Assembly: GCF_900169145.1 (NCBI RefSeq)
Contig: NZ_FXZD01000005.1
Coordinates: forward strand, 124,001-188,000
Reading direction: 5' to 3'
DNA: 64,000 bases
From: Brevibacterium antiquum CNRZ 918
GTDB lineage: Bacteria; Actinomycetota; Actinomycetes; Actinomycetales; Brevibacteriaceae
The notes beneath the pieces are model-generated. The model was not told where the DNA came from. It worked only from the letters and a program-made list of their open reading frames with translations, and made no database searches. This document shows positions 52,352-60,396 of this stretch, one piece after another (the stretch's first letter is position 1; the number at the start of each line of letters is the position of its first letter). The position numbers and the translations under genes were made by a program.

Positions 52352-52392
52352 TGTCTCGTCCTTTCGGTGTTCGACTGATGCCCACAGTCGAA

Positions 52393-52413
52393 ACCGTGCC
52401 CCAAGGGCACGGT
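52393..52413 (-). terminator. Hairpin terminator after the MerR gene
   Basis: ACCGTGCCC / GGGCACGGT, 9-bp perfect stem with a 3-nt loop, then TTTCG on the minus strand, 8 nt past the MerR stop. Confidence 0.7.
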
Positions 52414-52420
52414 CAACCCC

Positions 52421-53191
52421 TCACTTCGAGTTCATTGCGTCCACGCGAACGAGCACGTCGAGCTGCGCCGGATTGTAGAGCTGCATGAGCGCCGCACCAA
52501 TCGTCGACTGGACCTTTTCACGTTTCCAGTGTGAAATCTCGCCGAGGCTGTCCAGCCACCCGTATTTCGCCTGCACTTCACGAACCTGGGGCGCATACCG
52601 TCTGGCCAGCTCCTCGCGAACCGCGTCGTCTGCCTCTGCAGGCAGTCGTTGGAACTCCTGTGAGGCCTCGGACTGATTCACTTCCGCGAGCATCGCACGA
52701 AGCGAGTCCAGTGTCTCGGGATCCAACACCTGCGAATAGACAAGCAGGAGCCCTCGATCCGCCTCGGTGAGCTCACCCTTCACCTGCCCGAACCCGCTGG
52801 GCAGGTCGACAGCAGTGCCGTGCTCGAGGATGGCCGCGATGTCGTCGCGCATCTGCTGCTGTCGTGCGATCCCTGCTTCCAGTTCCGCATCGAGCGCGCG
52901 GAGCGTGGCGCGAAGATCATCGTCGACACGATCAGTGCCTGCGTTCGCCTCGGCGCCGTGATCGAACGCGGCTTCGCCTGCGAGGTCGAGATCGTGGATC
53001 TGCGCAAGCGTGAAGCCGAGGTCGCTCAGCCGCCTGATCTGGAGGACTCGGACAAGGTGCTCGACAGCGTACTGCTTGTAGCCATTGGACGCCCGCTCGG
53101 GCTCAGGGAGCAGGCCACGTGAGTGATAGTGGCGCACTGTCTTGACCGTAGTTCCAGCCCGGTTGGCCAACTCACTGGTGCTCCACGCCAT
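52421..53191 (-). CDS. MerR family transcriptional regulator
   Basis: 256 residues. MerR winged helix at the N-terminus: STSELANRAGTTVKTVRHYH, SRGLLPEPERASNGYKQYAV and RRLSDLGFTLAQIHDLD. The effector part is long (about 170 residues) and helical with no Cys-based metal site, so it is not a metal sensor such as CueR, despite the copper ATPase 62 nt upstream on the same strand; it could sense an organic ligand like the larger MerR regulators. Confidence 0.88.
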   Translation of the reverse strand: MAWSTSELANRAGTTVKTVRHYHSRGLLPEPERASNGYKQYAVEHLVRVLQIRRLSDLGFTLAQIHDLDLAGEAAFDHGAEANAGTDRVDDDLRATLRALDAELEAGIARQQQMRDDIAAILEHGTAVDLPSGFGQVKGELTEADRGLLLVYSQVLDPETLDSLRAMLAEVNQSEASQEFQRLPAEADDAVREELARRYAPQVREVQAKYGWLDSLGEISHWKREKVQSTIGAALMQLYNPAQLDVLVRVDAMNSK

Positions 53192-53253
53192 GACATCCCC
53201 GAACCTCAGTCTCTCACCATCGTGACACCTCGCCCGTTGAGCCTAACCGCAAT

Positions 53254-55368
53254 TCACCGTGCGGCTGAGGCTGATACCTCCGGTCGCAGGTCCAGCCTGC
53301 GCAGCAGCTGGGCGTTGAGCGCAACCACAACCGTCGAGATCGACATCAGGATCGCACCCACACTCATCGGCAATACAAAGCCGATGGGTGCCAGGACGCC
53401 AGCGGCCAGCGGCACGGAGATGAGGTTGTAGCCGGCCGCCCACCACAGGTTCTGCTTCATCTTCCGGTATGTGGCTCGAGAGAGCTCGATGACCGAGAGC
53501 ACGGAACGCGGGTCATCGGAGGCGAGGATCACTCCCGCCGAACCAATGGCCACATCGGTTCCAGCTCCGATGGCGATGCCTACATCTGCGGCAGCCAATG
53601 CGGGCGCGTCGTTGACTCCATCACCGACCATGGCGACCTTTCGGCCCTCCCCCTGCAGTTCGGCGACCTTCGCCGCCTTGTCTGCAGGATGGACTCCGGC
53701 GAAGACTCGGTCGATGCCGAGTTCGGAAGCCACAGTCTGCGCAACCGCCTCGGCGTCACCGGTGATCATGACGACCTGCACCCCGCGCTGATGCAGCGCA
53801 TCGACGGCCCTACGGGACTCGGGACGGATCTCGTCTGCCAGCTTGAGCGCTCCGACGACATCTCCGTCGACGAGGACGTGAAGGATGATGGCGCCTTCCT
53901 CGCTCCACTGCTCAGCAATGGAAGCTTCGCCCACGTCACATTCGCTGAGCAGATTCGGCCCGCCCACGGCCACCTCGGCGCCGTCGACCTCGGCCTTGAC
54001 TCCGACGGCCGGGGAGGACGAGAAGCCCTGGCCTCGCGCGATGTCGAGGCCACGGCCCTGGGCGGCGCGGACGATAGCTCGCGCCAGGGGGTGCTCGCTA
54101 TCGGCCTCAGCAGCTGCGGCGAGCGCAAGGGTCTCATCCTCGGTGTAGTTCGTGGTCGTGACTTCGACCGCAGTGACTGTCGGTTCGCCCTTGGTCAGGG
54201 TGCCGGTCTTATCGAAAAGCACCGAGTCAACGGAGCGCATCGTCTCCAGCGCCAGCCGGTCCTTGATGAGGACGCCCGCGCGGGCGGCTCTCTCGGTGGC
54301 GATGGACACGACGAGCGGGATGGCCAGGCCCAGGGCGTGGGGACAGGCGATGACGAGGACGGTGATGGTGCGCACGACCGCCGAATCCGGCAACCCCACC
54401 AGAGACCACACGATCGCGGTGATCACGGCGGAACCGAGGGCGAACCAGAACAGCCAAGCGGAGGCCCTGTCGGCGATGCGCTGTGCCCGCGATGTCGAGT
54501 TCTGAGCCTCGGCGACAAGCTTCTGAATGCCAGCGAGTGCAGTGTCATCGCCCGTGGCCGTGATTTCGAGGCGCAGGCCGGAATCTGTGGCGACGGTGCC
54601 TGCCACGACAGTGTCCCCCACCGAGCGGCGGACGGTCGTCGATTCGCCCGTGACCATGGACTCGTCCATGCTGGCCGAGCCGTCTATGACCCGACCGTCA
54701 GCAGGAACCGCAGAACCAGGACGGACCACGACAGTGTCGCCGAGGCTGAGGTCGGCCGGGTCGACCATCACAGCTTCTCCGTCGACGATCGTCTCCGCCT
54801 CATCGGGCAGGAGCGCCGCCAGGCTGTCGAGTGCCGACGATGTCTGCGCCAGAGATCGCATCTCCAGCCAGTGCCCGGCCAGCATGATGACGACGAGCAG
54901 AGCCAGTTCCCACCAGAAGTCGAGTTCGGCATCGAGGATCCCGAGCGAGGACCCCCAGGAGGACAGGAAGGCGACCGTGATGGCCAGGGCGATGAGGAGC
55001 ATCATGCCCGGGTTGCGGTCCTTCATCTCGCTCAGCCCGCCGGCCAAGAACGGCCTTCCGCCCCAGAAGTACATGACAGTACCGAGGATCGGCGAGAGCC
55101 ACCGCAGCCAGCCGAGGATGCCGCTCTCCGGAACCTCATAGCCAACGAGGTGGCCGAACATGGGACTGAAGACGATGACCGGAATCGCCATGACCAGCAT
55201 GATCCAGAACAGGCGACGGAATTGAGCGGCATGGTCGCCATGGCCCGCGTGCCCGCCGTGGCCTTCGTGGCCTTCGTGGCCTTCGTGGCCTTCGTGGCCA
55301 CTGTGCTCGGCGTGACCGTCGACGTCCACATGACCATTGCGGTGCTGATGTTCGTTCTGTGCTTCCAT
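53254..55368 (-). CDS. copB: Copper-translocating P-type ATPase, P1B-3 (CopB) type
   Basis: 704 residues from ATG 55368. His/Gly-rich cytoplasmic N-terminus (SGHEGHEGHEGHEGHGGHAG from a 12-bp DNA repeat) for metal capture, eight helices, TGES actuator loop (MVTGEST), the transport motif ACPHALGLAIP near residue 344 (CPH, hence P1B-3), DKTGTLTKGE near 383, the HP motif (SEHPLARA) and MVGDGVNDAPALAAADVG. Exports Cu+/Cu2+ from the cytoplasm. The open frame reaches 55485, but a CsoR-like operator at 55379-55397 is better placed upstream of 55368. No CsoR gene in the window. Confidence 0.92.
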   Translation of the reverse strand: MEAQNEHQHRNGHVDVDGHAEHSGHEGHEGHEGHEGHGGHAGHGDHAAQFRRLFWIMLVMAIPVIVFSPMFGHLVGYEVPESGILGWLRWLSPILGTVMYFWGGRPFLAGGLSEMKDRNPGMMLLIALAITVAFLSSWGSSLGILDAELDFWWELALLVVIMLAGHWLEMRSLAQTSSALDSLAALLPDEAETIVDGEAVMVDPADLSLGDTVVVRPGSAVPADGRVIDGSASMDESMVTGESTTVRRSVGDTVVAGTVATDSGLRLEITATGDDTALAGIQKLVAEAQNSTSRAQRIADRASAWLFWFALGSAVITAIVWSLVGLPDSAVVRTITVLVIACPHALGLAIPLVVSIATERAARAGVLIKDRLALETMRSVDSVLFDKTGTLTKGEPTVTAVEVTTTNYTEDETLALAAAAEADSEHPLARAIVRAAQGRGLDIARGQGFSSSPAVGVKAEVDGAEVAVGGPNLLSECDVGEASIAEQWSEEGAIILHVLVDGDVVGALKLADEIRPESRRAVDALHQRGVQVVMITGDAEAVAQTVASELGIDRVFAGVHPADKAAKVAELQGEGRKVAMVGDGVNDAPALAAADVGIAIGAGTDVAIGSAGVILASDDPRSVLSVIELSRATYRKMKQNLWWAAGYNLISVPLAAGVLAPIGFVLPMSVGAILMSISTVVVALNAQLLRRLDLRPEVSASAAR

Positions 55369-55378
55369 CTCAACAGGA

Positions 55379-55397
55379 TATACCCCGATAGGGTATA
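55379..55397. promoter_or_regulatory. CsoR-like copper operator upstream of copB
   Basis: Inverted repeat TATACCC-N5-GGGTATA, the pattern of copper-sensing CsoR sites (G/C tracts flanked by TATA ends). It ends 11 bp from the copB start codon, so a bound repressor would block transcription until Cu(I) releases it. Confidence 0.65.
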
Positions 55398-55466
55398 AGC
55401 CAATAGCGACAGTCGTCGCAACGTCAGGCCGCGACGCATGTAGCTGCCTCGGCCACACATTGCATA

Positions 55467-55497
55467 CTTGAGCATCTATGCGCAATACTTGCTCAAG
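55467..55497. promoter_or_regulatory. Inverted repeat upstream of the threonate operon
   Basis: CTTGAGCA (55467-55474) and TGCTCAAG (55490-55497), 8-bp arms 15 bp apart, overlapping two ATACTTG repeats. It lies about 90 bp before gntP, a good place for the operon's DeoR regulator to bind. Confidence 0.45.
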
Positions 55498-55584
55498 CTG
55501 TTCAACTTCACATTCGGTTCACAGGGAACCGGATCGGCTCAACCCCGACTCCACGACTGAGTCGGCCTCACTGCGGAGGACCTC

Positions 55585-57087
55585 ATGGACCTGCAACTCC
55601 TCGTGGCGCTTGTCGCCGGGATCGCGACGATCGTCGTCATCGTCTTGGCGACCCGCCTCGACGCCTTCATCGCACTTCTCCTGGCCTCGGTCGTCACCGG
55701 CATCGTCGCCGGTCAGGATCTGCTCTCAATCGTCGACTCCATCACCACCGGCTTCGGCGACACTCTGGCCAGCATCGGCATCGTCATCGGACTGGGCGTT
55801 GGAATCGGCAAGATCCTCGAAGTCTCCGGCGCCGCCGACTCCCTGGCCCGAGCCTTTTTGAGCGCCTTCGGCAAGGGTCGCGAACCTTGGGCCATGGGCA
55901 CCGTCGGTTCGCTTGTCTCCATTCCGGTCTTCTGCGACTCCGGCTACGTCATCATGAATCCTCTGGCCCGCTCCATAGCTCGCGTGAAGAGGGGCGGCTA
56001 CGTCACACTTGCACTCGCCCTGGGCTGCGGCATGACGCTGACCCACCACATGGTGCCACCGACTCCAGGCCCACTGGCCGCGACCGGGATCCTCGGCGCC
56101 GACATCGGCTCCGTCATCCTCGCCGGCGTTGTCTTCACCATCTGCCTCCTGCCCGTCGTCGTCATCTACGCCCGCTGGATCGGGCCGAAGCTCGAGCCCG
56201 TCCTCAATGCGGCCGTCAAGCACGATGTCTACGGTTCGGTGACAACTGCCTCCGCGGATGTGCACTCGACCAGCGGCAGCGTCGATACCCTCACCGGCGA
56301 TGCCTCCACCGCAGGCCAAAGCTCTGCGACCGACAACTCACCCACCGACGCAGCCGGCGCCGCTGCCGGAAACGACGGATCCACCTCAGCGAAGAAGCCG
56401 GGTGCCTTCCTCGGATTCCTTCCGCTCGTCGTCCCACTTCTGCTCATCGTCGCCAACACCGTGTCCACCGCAATCGACAAGAACGCTCAGGGCGAACTGT
56501 CCGGCGATGCCTATGAGCCCTCGGCCTGGGTCGCCCCGCTGGCGTTCCTCGGCAATCCGGTCATCGCCCTCATCATCGGTCTCGTCCTCGCCGTCTACAC
56601 GCTTCTGCCCCGCGTGACTCCGCGCAACAAGGTGCAGAACTGGCTGGCCGACGGCGCAGCCTCCGCCGGGCTCATCCTGCTCATCACCGGAGCCGGCGGC
56701 AGCTTCGGACTGGTGCTGCGCGAATCGGGCGTCGGCGATGCTCTCGCCGAGGCGATCGCATCCATCAGCCTCCCGGCCCTCCTTGTGCCGTTCCTCATCG
56801 CATCGCTCGTGCGTCTGGCTCAGGGTTCGGGAACCGTCGCGATGATCACCGCGGCCTCGGTCACCGCACCATTGGTCGCGCCCCTGGGGCTGAGCCCGCT
56901 CGTGGCAGTCATGGCCTGCACCGCAGGCTCGATGGTCTTCTCCTACTTCAACGACTCGTACTTCTGGGTCGTCACCCGGTTCGCCGGCCTCGACGGCATC
57001 GGTGCGATCAAGGGCTGGTCGGGCATCACAACGGCCGTCTGGATCTGTTCCCTTCCGCTCCTGTTTGTGCTCGACTTGATCGTATGA
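55585..57087 (+). CDS. GntP family permease (gluconate/acid-sugar:H+ symporter)
   Basis: 500 residues, about 12-14 helices. GntP family features: ATRLDAFIALLLASVVTGIV at the start, FCDSGYVIMNPLARSIARV with the FCDSG motif, HHMVPPTPGPLAATGILGAD, and VRLAQGSGTVAMITAA. A variable hydrophilic loop (about 220-265) rich in Ser/Thr/Asp divides the halves. Imports a sugar acid; next to an acid-sugar kinase and a PdxA2 oxidase the substrate is most likely a four-carbon acid such as D-threonate. The next gene overlaps its stop (ATGA), so the operon is tightly coupled. Confidence 0.88.
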   Translation: MDLQLLVALVAGIATIVVIVLATRLDAFIALLLASVVTGIVAGQDLLSIVDSITTGFGDTLASIGIVIGLGVGIGKILEVSGAADSLARAFLSAFGKGREPWAMGTVGSLVSIPVFCDSGYVIMNPLARSIARVKRGGYVTLALALGCGMTLTHHMVPPTPGPLAATGILGADIGSVILAGVVFTICLLPVVVIYARWIGPKLEPVLNAAVKHDVYGSVTTASADVHSTSGSVDTLTGDASTAGQSSATDNSPTDAAGAAAGNDGSTSAKKPGAFLGFLPLVVPLLLIVANTVSTAIDKNAQGELSGDAYEPSAWVAPLAFLGNPVIALIIGLVLAVYTLLPRVTPRNKVQNWLADGAASAGLILLITGAGGSFGLVLRESGVGDALAEAIASISLPALLVPFLIASLVRLAQGSGTVAMITAASVTAPLVAPLGLSPLVAVMACTAGSMVFSYFNDSYFWVVTRFAGLDGIGAIKGWSGITTAVWICSLPLLFVLDLIV

Positions 57088-58505
57088 GCCAGCCGAACTC
57101 GGCCGCAGACCCCGACGTGCCTCAGCCCGGTCCGCGGATCCTCATCCTTGCCGACGACCTCACCGGCGGCAACGCCTGCGGTGCCCTCTTCGCCGAGGCA
57201 GGCCTGCGCACAATGACGATCACCGGTACGGGCGGCAATGACTCGATCAGCCTCGATGGGATGCTCGACGACTATGACACCGTCGTCGTCAATGCGAACT
57301 CCCGGCACATGGATCCCGCCGAAGCCGCCAGCCTCACCGATGCCCTCGTCCGCATCGCGGGGCCCGTCGATCTCGTGTCGTGTCGGATCGACACGACCCT
57401 GCGTGGCAATGTCGGTCCCACCGCCGAGGCGGCCCTGCGCGCCCGTCAATCCCTGGCGTCCGAATCAGGGCCGAGTCGAGTGATGGGGCTGTGCCTTCCC
57501 GCCTTCCCGTCCTCCGGTCGGGTCACGGTCGGCGGGCAGCAGCTGCTCAACGGTCAGCTGCTCGAACACACGGAACTGGCCCATGACGTCCGCTCCCCCA
57601 TGACCACCTCGGTCGTCGAGGACATTCTACGTCTCAACACCGATCTCAAGTGTCACACCATCGAGCTTTCGACAGTGCTGGATGGCAAACAGGCGATCCG
57701 CGCCGACGTTGTCAGCGCCATCGCAGTCGGCGCCGAGGTCATCGTCGCCGACGCCATGACGAATGAGCACATCAGCCTCATCGCGGCCACCGTCGTCGAC
57801 CTCAGCCGTGAGGTCGCGTCAACTCCCGCCGGTGCTCCTGGTGAGAATGCTCGCCTGCATGCGAATCTGCGCCACGGTGAGCGCCTCGAATGGGTGTCCA
57901 TCGATCCCGGCCCGGGCAGTCTGGCCCTGTCTCGGGCGCTCCTGCCGGCTCGCGAGACCGGGATCATCCTCGGGGTCTCCGGTTCGGCGACCGAGATCAC
58001 TCGGGCGCAGCTGGCCAAACTCGATGATGATCCCACGATCACGGTGCTGCGAACCATCAACGATGCCGACGCCCTGCCCGATGTCGACGCCACGGTCGAG
58101 CAGGTCCGCGCAGTCGCCTCGGCGCAGCTCGGATCGGTGCAGGCGATCATTCTCGCCACCGTCGTCGATGCCTCCGATCTCCTCGAGCTCACCGACGAGC
58201 AGTCCGAGATCATCCCACGCAGGCTGGCCCAGATCACCGCCGAGGTGATGGCTTCGCCCGCCCCCTCCGTCACGGGTCTCTACACCACCGGCGGCGATGT
58301 CACGGCCGCGGTGCTGCGAGAGGTCGATGCCATCGGCATGGAGATCGAGGCCGAGATCATCCCCCTGGCCGTCGGCGGTCGCATCGTCGGCGGAACGGCA
58401 GCAGGCCTGCCGATCGTGACCAAGGGCGGGCTCATCGGGGACTCAGACACGACGGCGCTGTGCTTGGACCACCTCCAAAAGGTCGCACGGATCGGGCTCC
58501 CATGA
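57084..58505 (+). CDS. dtnK: Four-carbon acid sugar kinase (DtnK/OtnK, DUF1537 family)
   Basis: 473 residues, the normal length. N-terminal substrate domain with ILADDLTGGNACGALFAEAG (the usual DDXTGXXD has Ala for its last Asp), SRHMDPAEA and CRIDTTLRGNVG. C-terminal nucleotide domain with TGLYTTGGDVTAAVL and GLPIVTKGGLIGDSDT. It phosphorylates a C4 sugar acid at O4. With PdxA2 next door it fits D-threonate kinase of the published D-threonate pathway. Its ATG overlaps the permease stop by 4 nt. Confidence 0.85.
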   Translation: MSQPNSAADPDVPQPGPRILILADDLTGGNACGALFAEAGLRTMTITGTGGNDSISLDGMLDDYDTVVVNANSRHMDPAEAASLTDALVRIAGPVDLVSCRIDTTLRGNVGPTAEAALRARQSLASESGPSRVMGLCLPAFPSSGRVTVGGQQLLNGQLLEHTELAHDVRSPMTTSVVEDILRLNTDLKCHTIELSTVLDGKQAIRADVVSAIAVGAEVIVADAMTNEHISLIAATVVDLSREVASTPAGAPGENARLHANLRHGERLEWVSIDPGPGSLALSRALLPARETGIILGVSGSATEITRAQLAKLDDDPTITVLRTINDADALPDVDATVEQVRAVASAQLGSVQAIILATVVDASDLLELTDEQSEIIPRRLAQITAEVMASPAPSVTGLYTTGGDVTAAVLREVDAIGMEIEAEIIPLAVGGRIVGGTAAGLPIVTKGGLIGDSDTTALCLDHLQKVARIGLP

Positions 58506-58590
58506 GGACGTGCACGAAGTTGGACCCCACCCAGATGTTCGCGTGCATCGTGCGCGTGACCCCAGAAAACGCAATGTTGAGGAGACTGAC

Positions 58591-59634
58591 ATGACCGCAC
58601 CCGTACTCGCCATGACCGTGGGCGACCCGGTGGGCATCGGCCCCGAGATCACCGCGACGGTGCTCGCCGAGTTCTCCGGTCGCGACGACCAACACGGTGT
58701 CTCCGTGGCCGACTTGGCCGTGATGACGCGGGCCGTTGACGTACTCGGCCTTGACGTCGAGCTGCGGCCGATCACCGACTGGTCGACGCCGTCGGCCGGG
58801 CAGGGCGTCATCGACGTCTTCGACATCGGAGTGCTCGGCGACGATCTGCCCGACTGGGGTATCGTCGATGCCCGCGCCGGCCAGGCCGCCGTGACCGCGA
58901 TCGAGGTCGCCACCAAGGCCGCAATGGACCGTGAGATCGCCGGCATCGTCACCGGCCCCATCAACAAGGAAGCCGTCTGGAAGTCGGGGTCTGCTCACCT
59001 GGGCCACACGGAGATGCTCGGCGAACTCACCGGCGTGACCAAGCAGGACACGATGTTCGTCGTCGAGAACACGAAGGTCCCCGAGCACAAGCTCCAGATC
59101 TTCTTCGCCACCCGCCACATGTCGCTGCGCAAGGCCATCGACGCACTCACCGTCGACACTCAGGTCGATTCGATCGAACGCGCACACCGTGCCCTGCAGC
59201 TCTACGGTGTGGCCTCGCCGAGGTTGGCCGTCGCCGCGCTCAACCCACACGGCGGGGAGAACGGTGCCTTCGGCGACGAGGAGATCGAGATCCTGTCACC
59301 CGCTGTGGAGCGCGTCGTCGACTCCGGTCTCGAGGTCGCCGGGCCGATCCCAGCCGACTCGGTGTTCCACCAGGGACTGTCCGGCCGCTTCGACGGGATC
59401 CTCTCCCAATACCACGACCAGGGACACATCGCCTCGAAGACCTTCGACTTCGATGGCACGATCTCCGTCACCGTCGGGCTGCCGATCCTGCGCACCTCGG
59501 TCGATCACGGAACCGCCTTCGACATCGCAGGCCAGGGCATTGCCGATGCCGGCACCATGCGCTCGGCCTACACCGCAGCCATCGGCTACGCACCATTCGT
59601 CGACGGCATCCGCGCGGAGTACCTGCCGAAGTAG
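58591..59634 (+). CDS. pdxA2: PdxA2-type D-threonate 4-phosphate dehydrogenase
   Basis: 347 residues from ATG 58591 (GAGGAGA 8 nt upstream; the open frame from 58510 has no family similarity). PdxA fold: MTVGDPVGIGPEI at the start, TGPINKEAVWKSG, metal His residues in HLGHTEMLGEL, FATRHMSLRKAI, then VFHQGLSGRFDGILSQYHDQ. PdxA proper makes pyridoxine; the PdxA2 branch oxidises D-threonate (or D-erythronate) 4-phosphate, which then loses CO2 to give dihydroxyacetone phosphate. The permease-kinase context decides for PdxA2. Confidence 0.87.
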   Translation: MTAPVLAMTVGDPVGIGPEITATVLAEFSGRDDQHGVSVADLAVMTRAVDVLGLDVELRPITDWSTPSAGQGVIDVFDIGVLGDDLPDWGIVDARAGQAAVTAIEVATKAAMDREIAGIVTGPINKEAVWKSGSAHLGHTEMLGELTGVTKQDTMFVVENTKVPEHKLQIFFATRHMSLRKAIDALTVDTQVDSIERAHRALQLYGVASPRLAVAALNPHGGENGAFGDEEIEILSPAVERVVDSGLEVAGPIPADSVFHQGLSGRFDGILSQYHDQGHIASKTFDFDGTISVTVGLPILRTSVDHGTAFDIAGQGIADAGTMRSAYTAAIGYAPFVDGIRAEYLPK

Positions 59635-59644
59635 GATTCTCACT

Positions 59645-60370
59645 ATGGCAATCCGCACCCGAACGCAGAAGCGTCGTGATGACATCCAGTCGCTGCTGGC
59701 GACCGGTTCGTGGACCATCGGCCGCTTGGCAACCGAGCTGAACACCTCGGAGTCGACGATCCGACGGGACCTGCGCGAGATGTCGGTCACGGGCGAAGTC
59801 ATCCGCACGATCGGCGGCGCCACCGCCGCCGGCTACATCGAACCTCCGCTGGGTCAGCGCATGGAGGCCAACGCCGAGGCCAAGGATGCGATTGCCACGG
59901 CCGCGATGGACTACCTCGGCGATCAGAGTGTGCGCACCGTTTTCCTCGACGCCGGTTCGACCACGGTCCGGGTGGCCCAACGCATCCGTGAACGACACGA
60001 TCTCACCGTCTACACACGCGGACTCGAGGTCGCCCAGACGCTGGCCCATCCGACCGGTCCTGAAGTGATCATGGTCGGGGGCCGCGTCTCAGCCAAGTCC
60101 CACGGGACGACCGGGGCCTTCAGCGATCATGCTCTCAGCCGGATCCACGTCGATCTGGCCCTGCTGGGGGCTGACGCGGTGGATACGACGAGGGGTCTGG
60201 GCGAGCCGACCTTGGACGAGGCGCGGACCAAGGAGCTCATCTCCGACCATGCCCGCATGGTCGTCGTCCTCGCCGACAGCTCCAAGGCAGCCCGCCAGGT
60301 GGCTGCGTGGGCGCCGTTGCCCAACGGCTGGGTGTGGATCGATGAGCACGGATCCCACACGCAGCGTTGA
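59645..60370 (+). CDS. DeoR family transcriptional repressor of the threonate operon
   Basis: 241 residues. N-terminal helix-turn-helix: IQSLLATGSWTIGRLATELN, TSESTIRRDLREMSVTGEVI and RTIGGAT. Sugar-phosphate-sensing DeoR C-terminal domain: VFLDAGSTTVRVAQRI, VIMVGGRVSAKS, ADAVDTTRGLGEPTLDEARTK. It starts 10 nt after pdxA2. Likely senses a C4 sugar acid phosphate and controls this operon, for which the 55467-55497 repeat is the best site. Last gene of the operon; converges on the BCCT gene. Confidence 0.9.
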   Translation: MAIRTRTQKRRDDIQSLLATGSWTIGRLATELNTSESTIRRDLREMSVTGEVIRTIGGATAAGYIEPPLGQRMEANAEAKDAIATAAMDYLGDQSVRTVFLDAGSTTVRVAQRIRERHDLTVYTRGLEVAQTLAHPTGPEVIMVGGRVSAKSHGTTGAFSDHALSRIHVDLALLGADAVDTTRGLGEPTLDEARTKELISDHARMVVVLADSSKAARQVAAWAPLPNGWVWIDEHGSHTQR

Positions 60371-60396
60371 GCCTCAGCTCGCAGTGCCGCTGACGA

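Noticed and set aside
53689..55398. A 569-codon open frame on the plus strand opposite copB
   Set aside because: Antisense to a complete P-type ATPase; it is rich in Arg, Asp and Gly without any domain pattern. A codon-usage shadow.
59632..59637. TAGGAT 7 nt before the DeoR start as an internal leaderless promoter
   Set aside because: It overlaps the pdxA2 stop codon TAG, so the match is partly forced; DeoR is more simply read from the operon transcript.
59189..60370. A 393-codon frame covering the end of pdxA2 and the DeoR gene
   Set aside because: Its first 150 codons are an out-of-frame reading of pdxA2. The true DeoR gene begins at 59645.
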